DNA of 33,164 nt, taken from the NCBI GenBank assembly GCA_017443585.1, contig JAFSYV010000362.1, positions 1 to 33,164 on the forward strand. The letters run 5' to 3'. Origin of the DNA: Lentisphaeria bacterium. Lineage in GTDB: Bacteria > Verrucomicrobiota > Lentisphaeria > Victivallales > Victivallaceae. The notes beneath the pieces were generated by a model. It saw only the letters and a list, made by a program, of their open reading frames with translations. It did no database searches and had not been told where the DNA came from. Each line of letters opens with the position of its first letter. Positions within the stretch are counted from its first letter, which is position 1. The translations under genes were made by a program, and so were the position numbers. Below are positions 8,202 to 17,049 of this stretch, in pieces.

Positions 8202-8759
8202 TTGAATCAGCGGAAAACAGCAGTCCGGCACTCTGTGAACCGGCGCGGTGCGCTGGCGCTGCTCCGGCTCAACCTGGCTCCCGTCATGGGCCGGAGGAAC
8301 GCCGCCTACGACGCGGCGGCCTCGGCCATCGCCGCCGGGCTCACCCCTGCCAACGCGCCCGAACTGCTCAAGATCGTCTCGGGCGCCGAGCGCGATTCGG
8401 CGGAGCTGTCGAGCATGCTGAGCAGTCCCGCCACCATCGACCGGGAACGGACCATGCTGGGACATATCCGCCGCGTCCGCTGTCTGCTGGAGCTCCTGGA
8501 GTGCTGGAGCCATGCCGGGGAGCAGCCGGGATCCGCCGAAAGCTCCGGGGCCGGGTGGGATCCCGCCATGGAGCCCGTGGTCCGGAAGATTTCCGATCTG
8601 CTTTCCTGCGCCGGTCCCGATATCACCCGGTACCGCTCTTACGCCACCAAGAGTTCCAGCGCCTCCCACGCCGAACATTACCGCAAGTCCTACGCGTTTT
8701 ATCTTGATATCTACAAAGGCCGCCTGTCGGCTCCAAAAACAGGGAAATGTGAACAATGA
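8202..8759 (+). CDS. Hypothetical protein between serA and purL
   Basis: I do not recognise this 185-residue protein. It has no signal peptide or membrane segment and looks mainly alpha-helical, with a basic N-terminus, an Ala-rich segment (about 35-60), a Leu/Arg-rich helix around HIRRVRCLLELLE, and a Tyr-rich C-terminal part (TRYRSYATKSSS, HYRKSYAFYLDIYKG). The start is a TTG with GGAAAGGAG about six bases before it; no ATG or GTG in frame nearby has as good a site. Its stop overlaps the purL ATG as ATGA, so the two are translationally coupled. That suggests a role connected with PurL or a shared need for dosage, but no function can be assigned. Codon use and base composition look like those of its neighbours. 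Confidence 0.75.
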   Translation: MNQRKTAVRHSVNRRGALALLRLNLAPVMGRRNAAYDAAASAIAAGLTPANAPELLKIVSGAERDSAELSSMLSSPATIDRERTMLGHIRRVRCLLELLECWSHAGEQPGSAESSGAGWDPAMEPVVRKISDLLSCAGPDITRYRSYATKSSSASHAEHYRKSYAFYLDIYKGRLSAPKTGKCEQ

Positions 8760-11710
8760 ACTACCGGATAGAGATCTCCCCTCTGCCCGCCGTGCGCGAC
8801 GCCCGCGGCGCAGGGGTCCGCCACTCCGTCGAAGCCCGGTTCGGCATCAAGCTGGACGATTTGCTCACCCGTGACGTCTACACCGTCTGCTCCCCCCGGA
8901 TCACCGAGGAGGAAGCGTGTGCCCTCGCCCGCTGCGTCAGCAATCCCGTTCTCCACGGGTTCCGGGTCAACGGCAAGCCTTCCGAAAACTTCAGCGCGCT
9001 CCCCGCGCCCGACGCCCTCATCGCCGTGGGCTTCAAGCCCGGCGTCACGGACAACGTGGGGCGGACCCTTGCCGCCGCCGCTTCCGACGTGCTGGGGCGC
9101 AAGGTGGAGCCCGACGAGTACTTTTTCAGCTCCACGGAGTACCTGCTCTACGGTGCCGTCAGCCGCGACGAGGCCGCCCGCATCGGGAAGAAACTCCTGG
9201 CCAACGAACTCATCCAGAGCGTCACCGTGCTCTGCGGCGCGGAGTGCGCCGAAGTGCCCCTGCATCTCCCCTTGGTCAAAGGCGGTTCCGAGATCCGGGT
9301 CAATGAGTACGACCTCGAGGTCAGCGATGCCGAACTCGAGGAGATCAGCCGCAAGGGGACTCTTGCCTTGTCGCTGGAAGAGATGAAGTCCATCCAGAAC
9401 TATTTCCGTTCGGAAAAGCGCCGTCCCACCGACGTGGAGCTGGAGGTCCTCGCCCAGACCTGGAGCGAACACTGCAAGCACAAGATCTTCAGCGCCGACA
9501 TCGACTATACCGAACGGATCCCCGGTCAGCCCGAGAAGCACGAGGAGATCCGCTCCTGCTACAAGAGCTACATCCAGAAGGCCACGAAGGAGATCGGCGA
9601 AAAGGTGGACTTTCTCGTTTCGGTCTTCAAGGACAACGCGGGCGTCATCGACTTCGACGACAAGTGCGACCTGGCCTACAAGGTGGAGACCCACAACAGT
9701 CCCTCCGCCCTCGACCCCTACGGCGGCGCCATGACCGGCATCGTGGGCGTCAACCGGGACCCCATGGGCACCGGACAGGGGGCCGAACTGCTCTTCAACG
9801 TCTGGGGCTACTGCCTGGGCTCCCCCTTCAGCGCCGATGAACTCATCCCCGAAGGGCTGCTCCATCCCCGCCGGCTCCGGGACGGCGTCCACAAGGGCGT
9901 CATCGACGGAGGCAACCAGAGCGGGATCCCCTACGTCAACGGCTGGGAGTTCTTCGACGACCGCTACATCGGCAAGCCCCTGGTCTTCTGCGGGACCGCG
10001 GGGAAGCTGCCCAAGATGATCAACGGCGTCCCCGGCGCCTCCAAGACCATCAAGCCCGGCGACCTGATCGTCATGGGCGGCGGCCGCATCGGCAAGGACG
10101 GGATCCACGGAGCCACCTTCTCGAGCGAAGAGCTCCACAAGGACAGTCCCGTGCAGGCGGTCCAGATCGGCGACCCCATCACTCAGAAGAAACTTTCGGA
10201 CTTCATCCTCGAAGCCCGCGAGCGGGGACTTTACCGCTTCATCACCGACAACGGCGCGGGCGGCCTTTCCTCCAGCGTGGGCGAAATGGCCGAAGAGTGC
10301 GGCGGCTGCCGTCTGGATCTGGCCAAAGCTCCCCTCAAGTACTCCGGGCTCCAGCCCTGGGAGATCCTCGTTTCCGAGGCTCAGGAGCGCATGAGTTTCG
10401 CCGTTCCGCCGGAAAAGATCGCCGAGTTCCAGCGCCTCGCCGCGGAACGGGACGTTGAAGTCACCGTGCTGGGCGAATTCACCGACAGCGGCTTTTTCCA
10501 CATCCTCTACGGCGACCGGACCGTGGCGAAGCTTTCCATCGAATTCATGCACAAGGGGCTCCCCAAGCTCAAGCTCAAGGCCGTGTGGGTCCCCCCCGAA
10601 CACGAAGACCCCGACCTCAAGGGCCGGGACGCGGGGCGGGATCTCGTCGCCCTCATGGGCGCGCTGAACATCTGTTCCGACGAATACAAGGCCCGGCAGT
10701 ACGACCACGAGGTCAAGGGCCTGAGCGTATTGAAGCCCTTCACCGGCAAGGAACGGGACGTGCAGTCCGACGCCACCGTCTCCATGATCGAACCCATGAG
10801 CAAGGCGGGCGTGGTGCTCTCTTCGGGCATCCTGCCCCGGCAGAGCGACGTGGACACCTATGACATGGCCGCCAGCTGCATCGACCTGGCCATCCGCCGG
10901 ATCATCGCCGTGGGCGGCCACCCCGGCAAGATCGCCGTGCTGGACAACTTCTGCTGGCCCGATCCGGTCAAGAGCGCCAAGACCCCCGACGGGGAGTACA
11001 AACTCGCCCAGCTGGTCCGGGCCAACAAGGCCATCTACGACTGCACCAGAGCTTTCCTGACGCCCTGCATTTCGGGCAAGGACTCCATGAAGAACGACAG
11101 CACCAGAGGCGGACGCAAGATCTCCATCCCGCCCACGCTGCTCATCAGCGCCATCGCCAAGATCGACGATGTGAGCAGGTGTGTTTCCCTCGACGCCAAG
11201 TGTCCCGGCGATCTGGTCTACTGCATCGGGGCCACCGCGCCGGAGCTGGGCGGCAGCGAATACGCCGCCATGCTGGGGGCCGTGGGGCGCCGGGCGCCGA
11301 AACTGGATCCCGAACAGGCGAAGAAGATCTACGCCAAAGTGGCCGAAGCCACGGGCGCTCACCTGATAAATTCGCTCACCACGCCCGCTTTGGGCGGACT
11401 GGGCGTCGCCTTCGCCAAGACCGCCATCGGCGGACGGCTGGGGCTGCGGATCGCCCTCGACAAGATCCCCGTCAAGGAGAAATGCTCCGAGCTCGAAGTG
11501 CTCTTTTCGGAGTCCAACAGCCGCTTCGTGGCTACCGTGGCCCCCGACAAGCGGGAAGCTTTCGAAAAGATCATGGCGGGCATCCCCTGCGCCTGCGTGG
11601 GCGCCGTCACCGCCGGGGCGGAGATCGAGTTCACGGGCCGGGAGATCGATACCCGTGTTCCCCTGGCCGAACTCATCCGCAGCTACAAGGCGACTCTTGA
11701 CCGGGTCTGA
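8756..11710 (+). CDS. purL: Phosphoribosylformylglycinamidine synthase, PurS-PurL type without glutaminase domain
   Basis: Converts FGAR, ATP and glutamine-derived ammonia to FGAM in purine synthesis. The 984-residue protein begins with a PurS-like/N-terminal region (about 1-190), then a linker with the family mark TWSEHCKHKIF (near 237). Two AIR-synthase-type halves follow. The first has YKVETHNSPSALDPYGGA and DPMGTGQGAE; later TDNGAGGLSSSVGEMAEECGG; the second half has VGGHPGK and ISGKDSMKND. The chain ends without the C-terminal glutamine amidotransferase found in the E. coli enzyme of about 1300 residues. A separate PurQ must therefore supply ammonia, and none is in the window. The ATG overlaps the stop of the preceding hypothetical gene. 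Confidence 0.92.
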   Translation: MNYRIEISPLPAVRDARGAGVRHSVEARFGIKLDDLLTRDVYTVCSPRITEEEACALARCVSNPVLHGFRVNGKPSENFSALPAPDALIAVGFKPGVTDNVGRTLAAAASDVLGRKVEPDEYFFSSTEYLLYGAVSRDEAARIGKKLLANELIQSVTVLCGAECAEVPLHLPLVKGGSEIRVNEYDLEVSDAELEEISRKGTLALSLEEMKSIQNYFRSEKRRPTDVELEVLAQTWSEHCKHKIFSADIDYTERIPGQPEKHEEIRSCYKSYIQKATKEIGEKVDFLVSVFKDNAGVIDFDDKCDLAYKVETHNSPSALDPYGGAMTGIVGVNRDPMGTGQGAELLFNVWGYCLGSPFSADELIPEGLLHPRRLRDGVHKGVIDGGNQSGIPYVNGWEFFDDRYIGKPLVFCGTAGKLPKMINGVPGASKTIKPGDLIVMGGGRIGKDGIHGATFSSEELHKDSPVQAVQIGDPITQKKLSDFILEARERGLYRFITDNGAGGLSSSVGEMAEECGGCRLDLAKAPLKYSGLQPWEILVSEAQERMSFAVPPEKIAEFQRLAAERDVEVTVLGEFTDSGFFHILYGDRTVAKLSIEFMHKGLPKLKLKAVWVPPEHEDPDLKGRDAGRDLVALMGALNICSDEYKARQYDHEVKGLSVLKPFTGKERDVQSDATVSMIEPMSKAGVVLSSGILPRQSDVDTYDMAASCIDLAIRRIIAVGGHPGKIAVLDNFCWPDPVKSAKTPDGEYKLAQLVRANKAIYDCTRAFLTPCISGKDSMKNDSTRGGRKISIPPTLLISAIAKIDDVSRCVSLDAKCPGDLVYCIGATAPELGGSEYAAMLGAVGRRAPKLDPEQAKKIYAKVAEATGAHLINSLTTPALGGLGVAFAKTAIGGRLGLRIALDKIPVKEKCSELEVLFSESNSRFVATVAPDKREAFEKIMAGIPCACVGAVTAGAEIEFTGREIDTRVPLAELIRSYKATLDRV

Positions 11711-11711
11711 A

Positions 11712-11735
11712 AAAAAGCGAAAAACTGCTTTTTCG
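11712..11735 (+). terminator. Possible rho-independent terminator after purL
   Basis: AAAAAGC (11712-11718) and GCTTTTT (11727-11733) can pair around an eight-base loop, with an alternative register CGAAAAA/TTTTTCG. It starts directly after the purL stop. The stem is AT-rich and the T-run is part of the stem, so strength is uncertain. Confidence 0.4.
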
Positions 11736-11767
11736 TTGAAAATAACCGGGCGCTTCTTCCGTATAAA
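11736..11767 (+). promoter_or_regulatory. Possible promoter of the sigma-factor operon
   Basis: TTGAAA (11736-11741) and TATAAA (11762-11767) are spaced by 20 bases, longer than the 17 seen at the other promoters in the window. The -10 is good, so either the promoter is weak or activator-dependent, or the real -35 is elsewhere. The resulting leader to the ATG at 11815 is about 40 bases. Confidence 0.4.
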
Positions 11768-11814
11768 GAGGAGAGACGGAAGAAGTGTCACAACCAACCA
11801 GAGAGGGAAAGACT

Positions 11815-12549
11815 ATGGAGAACGAAGAGGAGCGTAACCCAGAAGTCGAGGCCCTGATCGAGAGCAATCTGCGTCTTGTCCTCAAGATCGCCAACGATTT
11901 TCTCGGTCGCGGCCTGCCGTGGGAAGACCTGGTGTCGGAGGGCAACCGGGGGCTGGTCACCGCCGCCCGGCGCTACGACCCCAGCAAGGGCGCCAGGTTC
12001 AGCACCTACAGCGCCTGCTGGATCAAGCAGGCCATCCACCTGGCCATCGCCGAACAGGGGCAGACCGTCCGGGTGCCCATGGGGACCCAGATCAACGCCC
12101 GCAAGATCCGCAAGGCGGTCCGGGAGCTGACCGCCCGGCTCCGCCGGGAGCCCACCGACGAGGAGGTCGCCGTCGAGGCCATGGTCCCCCTGGTCACGGT
12201 GAAGCGGCTCCGGGGGACGCGGCAGGTGGATATGACGTCGCTCAACACCCCCGTGGACGCCGAAACGGCCGAGGGGATGGAGCGCATCGAAACGGTCCCC
12301 GACGAGACCTTCCCCGCCCCGGACGAGGAAATGATCCGGGTCGAGGATGTGGAACAGCTGCTGAAGCTGCTCGACACCCTTTCCGAACGGGAACGCAAGG
12401 TGATCTGCCTGCGTTTCGGCATCGGCGGGGAGCCCGTCCGGACCCTGGACCAGGTGGGCAGAGAACTGGGCTGCACCAACGAGCGGGTCCGCCAGATCCA
12501 GAACATCGCCTTGAAAAAGCTCCACAACCGGATGGTGAGAATGAAATGA
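11815..12549 (+). CDS. RNA polymerase sigma factor, sigma-70 family (short form)
   Basis: A 244-residue sigma factor that directs RNA polymerase to promoters. Region 2 (about 10-80) has NLRLVLKIANDF, the WEDLVSEGNRGLVTAARRYDPSKG core-binding segment and FSTYSACWIKQAI for -10 recognition. Region 3 (about 85-150) has VRVPMGTQINARKI. Region 4 (about 185-240) has LSERERKVICLRFG and the helix-turn-helix TLDQVGRELGCTNERVRQIQ. Region 1.1 and the large non-conserved insert of primary sigma factors are absent, so it is probably an alternative (RpoS/RpoH/group 2-like) factor. The ATG at 11815 has GAGGG about 7 bases before it; a GTG at 11785 in the same frame would leave only about 11 bases of leader after the predicted promoter. 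The stop overlaps the start of the dihydrouridine synthase gene. Confidence 0.9.
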   Translation: MENEEERNPEVEALIESNLRLVLKIANDFLGRGLPWEDLVSEGNRGLVTAARRYDPSKGARFSTYSACWIKQAIHLAIAEQGQTVRVPMGTQINARKIRKAVRELTARLRREPTDEEVAVEAMVPLVTVKRLRGTRQVDMTSLNTPVDAETAEGMERIETVPDETFPAPDEEMIRVEDVEQLLKLLDTLSERERKVICLRFGIGGEPVRTLDQVGRELGCTNERVRQIQNIALKKLHNRMVRMK

Positions 12550-13499
12550 TCTATGCGCCCGACGCCCTGATCCTCGCCCCGCTGTCGGGGTTTTCCGACG
12601 CTCCCTACCGCCGGAGCGCCCGGAGCTGCGGGTGTCGTTATGCCTTCACCGAAATGGTGGATGCCGCCAGTCTGGTCTTCGCCTTCGACCGCTCGAAGGA
12701 ACTGCTGTTCCGGGGGCCGGAGGAGACCTTTCTCGGGGTCCAGCTGCTGGGCGGCCGCTGCGACCGGCTCCGCGAGGCGGTGGAGCGCCTGAACGATTTC
12801 GATTTCGATGTCCTCGACTTCAATCTGGGGTGCCCCGTGCCCAAGGTGGCGAAAAAGTGCGCCGGAGCCGAACTGGGGCTCCACCCCGAAGAGGCGGCGC
12901 GCTGTTTCGAAACCGTGGCCCGGTACAGCCGCTTCCCCGTCAGCGCCAAGCTCAGGATCCTCGACGAGGAGGACCCGGAGCCTACGCTCCGCCTCTGCCG
13001 TCTGCTGGTGGAAAACGGGGCCCGTGCCCTCACGGTCCACGGGCGGGTGAAGCAGGCCTTCTATTCGGGGCCCGTGCATTTCGAGATCATCCGGGCGGTC
13101 CGCGAAGCGTTTCCCGAGATCGAAGTGGTCGCCAACGGCGGCGTCCGCTCCCGGAGTTCCTACGACGAGATCAGACGGCGCACCGGCTGTTCCCGGGTCA
13201 TGGTGGCCACGGGGGCCATGGGGAATCCCTGGATCTTCCGGGAACTGGCCGACCCCGCGGAAAGCGGGGGGCCTTCCGCGGGGGAATGGCGGCGCGTCAT
13301 CGAAGAACAGAGCGCGGGCATGATCGCCCTTTACGGCGAGGCGAACGCCTGCCGCCGCGCCCGGAAGATTTTTCACGACTACCTGAAGGGCCGGGGATTT
13401 CCCGGTCAACTGCGGGCGGTCGCTTCCCAGACATCCTCAGCCGCCGATCTGGCCGCCTGGCTGGATACGGCCGTCAACAGCGGAGTTTTTGCCCGATGA
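12546..13499 (+). CDS. tRNA-dihydrouridine synthase (Dus family)
   Basis: An FMN enzyme that reduces uridine to dihydrouridine in tRNA D-loops. The 317 residues fold as a TIM barrel plus a C-terminal helical domain. Visible marks are LAPLSGFSDAPYRR at the N-terminus, the FNLGCP motif with the catalytic-type C96, SAKLRI with the conserved Lys, LTVHGRVKQAFYSG, VVANGGVRS for phosphate/FMN binding, and VATGAMGNPWIF. These match the DusB/NifR3-like branch best; the subtype and target position are inferred only loosely. The ATG overlaps the sigma-factor stop (ATGA) and its own stop overlaps the next start in the same way, so translation is coupled through this part of the operon. Confidence 0.92.
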   Translation: MIYAPDALILAPLSGFSDAPYRRSARSCGCRYAFTEMVDAASLVFAFDRSKELLFRGPEETFLGVQLLGGRCDRLREAVERLNDFDFDVLDFNLGCPVPKVAKKCAGAELGLHPEEAARCFETVARYSRFPVSAKLRILDEEDPEPTLRLCRLLVENGARALTVHGRVKQAFYSGPVHFEIIRAVREAFPEIEVVANGGVRSRSSYDEIRRRTGCSRVMVATGAMGNPWIFRELADPAESGGPSAGEWRRVIEEQSAGMIALYGEANACRRARKIFHDYLKGRGFPGQLRAVASQTSSAADLAAWLDTAVNSGVFAR

Positions 13500-15244
13500 A
13501 CAAAAATGAGCGTGTGCGCAGACTGTCATGGGCCCTGCTGCTTCTGGCCCTGCCGCTTTTTTCCTATCCTCTGGCCTGGGAGCTGGTCCTGGGCCGGAGC
13601 GTTCCGGAACTGGACCTGCTCCACCCCGTGACGCCGGCGGTGATCGCCCTGGCGGCTCTGGGGGCCGCCGTCGCCGAACCCCGGCGGATCCTGAAAGCGT
13701 GGCGGAGCTCTCTGCTGCTGAGGACATTTTTCGTTTCCGGACTGCTCTGCGCTGCTGCCGCGGCCTTTCAGCAGCTCCTTTACGGCGGGAGCTGGGAAAA
13801 CTTCTTTTACGCCCTCTTCGCCATCACCCTGCCCTGGGCGGGGGTGGCCCTCGCGCCGGAACTCAAACGGATCCTCCCCTGGTGGTGCAGTGCCCTTTTC
13901 GTGCTTCTGCTGCTGACCACGGTCCGCACCCCCATGTGCATCGGCTTCGTCGGCAACTGGAACTGGAATTTTACTCTCCTGGCCCTCACCCTGGCCGGAC
14001 TGGTGGTGCTGGTCTTCCGCTCCCGCTGGCGGCTGGCGGCGGCGGGGGCGGCCGTCACCTTGGGGGTGGTGGCGGTCTTCATCTGCTTCCCCGAATTCGC
14101 TCCCCGCGGGACCCTGGCGGGGGTCATCGGCGCCGCCGTTTCCCTCGCGCTGATCTTGCTTTTCAAACGGCGGGAACGGTGGCGCTACGCCTTGCTGGCG
14201 GCGTTGGCTTCGGGCGCTCTTTTCATTTCCGCCGTCAACACCTCCCAGAGTTCCGCCCTGGGGAGCTCGCGGGTCCAGCTGTGGCGCGGCGGCCTCGAGT
14301 TCGCCCTCGCCCATACGGTGGTCGGGGTGGGGCCGGCGAGGTTCGAAAGCCGCATCCCCCCCTACCTGCCCCCGGAGTATTTCCTCTCGGACTTTCCCGC
14401 CGTCCGCCATCCCCATCCGCATAACGAACTCCTCTATCTGTGGGCCGGGTTCGGCCTGGCGGGGATCTTCTATTTTCTCATGTGCATCGCCGTTTCCGTC
14501 CGGCAGATCAGTTCCCGCGATCCCGTGGGGCTCTGGATCATGTGGAGTTTCCTCCTGCTCCTCATTCACGGCATGTTCGACGTCCATCTGGCCACGCCCC
14601 TCGCCGGGACCCTCTGTTTCCTGATGCTGGGGACCATCTGCGGCGGCGGATTTTCCGGTCCTCCCTGCCGCATCGTCCTTTCCCGGCGTTACGCCGCGGC
14701 GCTGGTCCTGCTGACCGGGGCCCTGATCCTAGCCGGACTGCACTACCGCGCGGGCGACGCGCTGCGGGAGGGCCGTCTGGCTCAGGGACGGAACGACAAG
14801 GCCGCCGCGCTGCAGTTCTTCCGCCGCTCCGTGGAGATCTGGCCCACCGCCCCTGCGCTGTACATGGCGGGGCAGGTGGAGTTTTTCGACTTCTGCCGCC
14901 CGGACAACGCCCTTTTCTGGTGGTCCCGGATCCACGATGAACTGCGGATGCCCTCCTTCCTCCATCTGAACCGGCTCATGGGCCACGCCTGCGATGTGAC
15001 GGGACGCTATCCCCTCGCGTTCCACTACTACGAAAAGGAGTCGCGGGACTTCCCCTTCAGCGCCATCAACGCCGGGCTGAAACTGGGCCTGCTCCAGAAG
15101 ATCAAGGCTCCTCCGGAGCAGATCCGCGAGGCCGCCGCCGTCTTCGACCGCTGCATGCAGATGCGCAATCTCACCCCCGCCGACTTCCCCAAGCTCCTCC
15201 GGGATCCCCGGTTGGACGACGGCTCTCTGGTGAACCCGAAATGA
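13496..15244 (+). CDS. O-antigen ligase/polymerase-like membrane protein with C-terminal TPR-like region
   Basis: This 582-residue protein has about eleven to twelve hydrophobic segments (about 10-480) and the hallmarks of the WaaL/Wzy family: GNWNWN (153-158), VQLWRGGLEFA with conserved Arg residues, GVGPARFES (277-285), and the periplasmic-loop motif HPHPHNELLYLWAGFGLAG with H309 and N310. The family joins or polymerises lipid-linked glycans at the periplasmic side of the inner membrane. After the last membrane segment comes a soluble helical tail of about 165 residues with TPR-like pairs (GRNDKAAALQFFRRSVEIWP, TGRYPLAFHYYEKESRDFP), probably for protein contacts. The start overlaps the Dus stop and the stop overlaps the next gene, both as ATGA. 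Which glycan is transferred is unknown. Confidence 0.85.
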   Translation: MNKNERVRRLSWALLLLALPLFSYPLAWELVLGRSVPELDLLHPVTPAVIALAALGAAVAEPRRILKAWRSSLLLRTFFVSGLLCAAAAAFQQLLYGGSWENFFYALFAITLPWAGVALAPELKRILPWWCSALFVLLLLTTVRTPMCIGFVGNWNWNFTLLALTLAGLVVLVFRSRWRLAAAGAAVTLGVVAVFICFPEFAPRGTLAGVIGAAVSLALILLFKRRERWRYALLAALASGALFISAVNTSQSSALGSSRVQLWRGGLEFALAHTVVGVGPARFESRIPPYLPPEYFLSDFPAVRHPHPHNELLYLWAGFGLAGIFYFLMCIAVSVRQISSRDPVGLWIMWSFLLLLIHGMFDVHLATPLAGTLCFLMLGTICGGGFSGPPCRIVLSRRYAAALVLLTGALILAGLHYRAGDALREGRLAQGRNDKAAALQFFRRSVEIWPTAPALYMAGQVEFFDFCRPDNALFWWSRIHDELRMPSFLHLNRLMGHACDVTGRYPLAFHYYEKESRDFPFSAINAGLKLGLLQKIKAPPEQIREAAAVFDRCMQMRNLTPADFPKLLRDPRLDDGSLVNPK

Positions 15245-17046
15245 CTCCCTTCGACGTCTGGTGCCGCGCACTCTTTTCCCCCTGGTGGGGGGCGCTGGCG
15301 GTTTCCGCTCTCGTCCTGACGGCCTTCTACGGCTGCGGGAGGCTTCTGCTGTCGAAGACTTTTCCGGAAGACCGGCTGGGGGCTTTCGCCCTCGGCTGTG
15401 CGCTCCTCATGACGATGCTCGGCGTGATGCCGCTTCGTCCGTGGGGCCTTCTCCTTCTGCCCGTTCCCTTTGCGTTGTGGGGGCTGTGGCTCCTGGGCCG
15501 GGAGGCCCTTTCCCTGCGCGGGGAGTATGCCGCGTTCCTTCTGCTCTTCCTCGCGGGAGCGGGATCGAGTTTCACGCTGCCCTGCTCCTGGGACGAGCAG
15601 ACCTACCAGCTGGCCGTGCCCCTGCGGATATTGCTGGAGTCCTCCTCCGGGCCTTTCCCGGACAATCCTTACTCCTATTACCCGGCGCTGACGGGAGGAT
15701 TCTTCACCCGCCTCATCCGCCTGGGGGGACTGCAGACGCCCCGGATCGTGGTGAGCCTCATCACCCCGGTGCTGGTCCTCTCGGTGTGGACGATGCTCCG
15801 GCGGTCCGCGGGTGTCCTCCCCGCCTGGCTGGGGGCGGCGGCCTTTCTCCTGTCTCCCCTGACCCTGGCCCTGAACCGGGGGACCTACGTGGAAAACTTC
15901 ATCGCCCTCTTCACCCTGGCCGGGATCGCCGCCGCCCTGCGGCTCCGGGGAAAGGGGCTCGTGGGCGCCCTCGTCTGCGGCATCCTCGCCGGGGCCGCCG
16001 TGGCGGTGAAACCCACGGGAGCCGTGGGGGCGCTGGCCGTCGCCTGCGTCTTCGCCTGGTCCTCGTGGGGCGAATGGAAGAAATGGCTCGTTTTCGCGTT
16101 TTCCAGCTTCCTTTTCTGCTTCTTCTGGTATCTGCGGACCTTTTTGCTCACGGGCAGTTTCTTCTACCCCTACGCCCTCTTCCCCGTTCCGGGGAGCGTG
16201 GAGCATTTCCATTATCTCCTGGGGAGCGCCCGGTACGGCCTCGAAGGGGCTCCGGGGCTGCTGCTGAACTGGCTCTTCGTCGGGTTTTACGGAAAACTCT
16301 TCGACGGCATCGTCACGGGAGCGCAGTTCCCCTTCCTTCTCGTGTGCGCGGCGGCCGCCTGGTACTTCGGGATGAAAGAAGCGCCGGAAAAGCGCCGGAA
16401 GCTCCTTTTCTGCGCGTTGGCGGTGCTTCTGCCCGGCGCGCTGTGGTCGCTGTGCTTCCCTCAGAGCAGGTTCGTCATGCCCCTCCTCGCCCCCGTCGCC
16501 GCGGCGGGGGGCATCGCCCTCTCCCGGCTGCCCGGCAAAAGGTTCTGGTACGCGGGGACGGCTCTGCTGCTGGTCGGCGCGGCGTTTTTCCAGTCCTTCC
16601 CCCACCTGAAGCACTACTACGTCTGCTGGCGTCTCGCGGGGAAGGTGCACGACTCTCCCGGCCGGGCCCTGGCCTTTCTCACCCGCGACCCCGGCTATTT
16701 TCAGGCCATGGAGCGCCTGGCGGCCCTGACGCCGGAACATGCGAAGGTCCTGCTGCTCCTCGAGCGCCGGGGGCTCTACTGTCCCCGCTCCTGCCGTCTG
16801 GCGGTCCCCCGTTTCGAACCGACGCTCACGCCCGTTCCGGAAAATGCGGAAAAGCTGTTTGAAAAACTCCGGGCGTTTGATTATATTGTGGTGGGAAGCA
16901 CGACGCAGGATGTGGATCTGCAAAGCGCCAACGAGGAGGAGTGCAAACAGCTCCTCCTGCAGCTGGAGGAACTTTCGAATCGGGGGCAGCTGCAGGCTCT
17001 GCCCGGCCCCGGCTACAGGATATTGAAAGTCATCAGGGAGAAGTAA
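15241..17046 (+). CDS. GT-C fold integral membrane glycosyltransferase (ArnT/PMT-like)
   Basis: The 601-residue protein has ten or more membrane segments through about residue 450 and a soluble C-terminal domain. The first extracytoplasmic loop has CSWDEQTYQLAVPLRI, a loop with an acidic DE pair in the position typical of GT-C enzymes that use polyprenyl-phosphate sugars (GT39/GT83 type). YSYYPALTGGFFTRLI follows, and later FWYLRTFLLTGSFFYP. Such enzymes move a sugar from undecaprenyl-phosphate to a lipid or protein on the periplasmic side. It overlaps the O-antigen-ligase-like gene by four bases, and both are probably part of one surface glycan or protein glycosylation route. The acceptor is not known. 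Confidence 0.8.
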   Translation: MTPFDVWCRALFSPWWGALAVSALVLTAFYGCGRLLLSKTFPEDRLGAFALGCALLMTMLGVMPLRPWGLLLLPVPFALWGLWLLGREALSLRGEYAAFLLLFLAGAGSSFTLPCSWDEQTYQLAVPLRILLESSSGPFPDNPYSYYPALTGGFFTRLIRLGGLQTPRIVVSLITPVLVLSVWTMLRRSAGVLPAWLGAAAFLLSPLTLALNRGTYVENFIALFTLAGIAAALRLRGKGLVGALVCGILAGAAVAVKPTGAVGALAVACVFAWSSWGEWKKWLVFAFSSFLFCFFWYLRTFLLTGSFFYPYALFPVPGSVEHFHYLLGSARYGLEGAPGLLLNWLFVGFYGKLFDGIVTGAQFPFLLVCAAAAWYFGMKEAPEKRRKLLFCALAVLLPGALWSLCFPQSRFVMPLLAPVAAAGGIALSRLPGKRFWYAGTALLLVGAAFFQSFPHLKHYYVCWRLAGKVHDSPGRALAFLTRDPGYFQAMERLAALTPEHAKVLLLLERRGLYCPRSCRLAVPRFEPTLTPVPENAEKLFEKLRAFDYIVVGSTTQDVDLQSANEEECKQLLLQLEELSNRGQLQALPGPGYRILKVIREK

Positions 17047-17049
17047 AAA

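Noticed and set aside
6435-8756. 773-residue open frame opposite serA
   Set aside because: Shadow of serA and the next gene; rich in Gly, Asp, His and Val as expected from antisense GC-rich DNA, with no recognisable domain.
11731-11750. TTTTTCGTTGAAAATAAC as a second LacI operator
   Set aside because: It resembles one half of the 3296-3313 palindrome (CGTTGAA, then AT-rich), but the left half does not match and there is no dyad. Probably chance plus the purL terminator.
8711-11797. 1028-residue open frame opposite purL
   Set aside because: Antisense shadow of purL; no motifs, and purL is clear on the other strand.
12828-12870. Loss of the catalytic Cys in the tRNA-dihydrouridine synthase (GAEL in place of GACL)
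   Set aside because: The catalytic Cys of this family is the one in NxGCP, which is present as NLGCP (C96). The later Cys is not conserved in the family.
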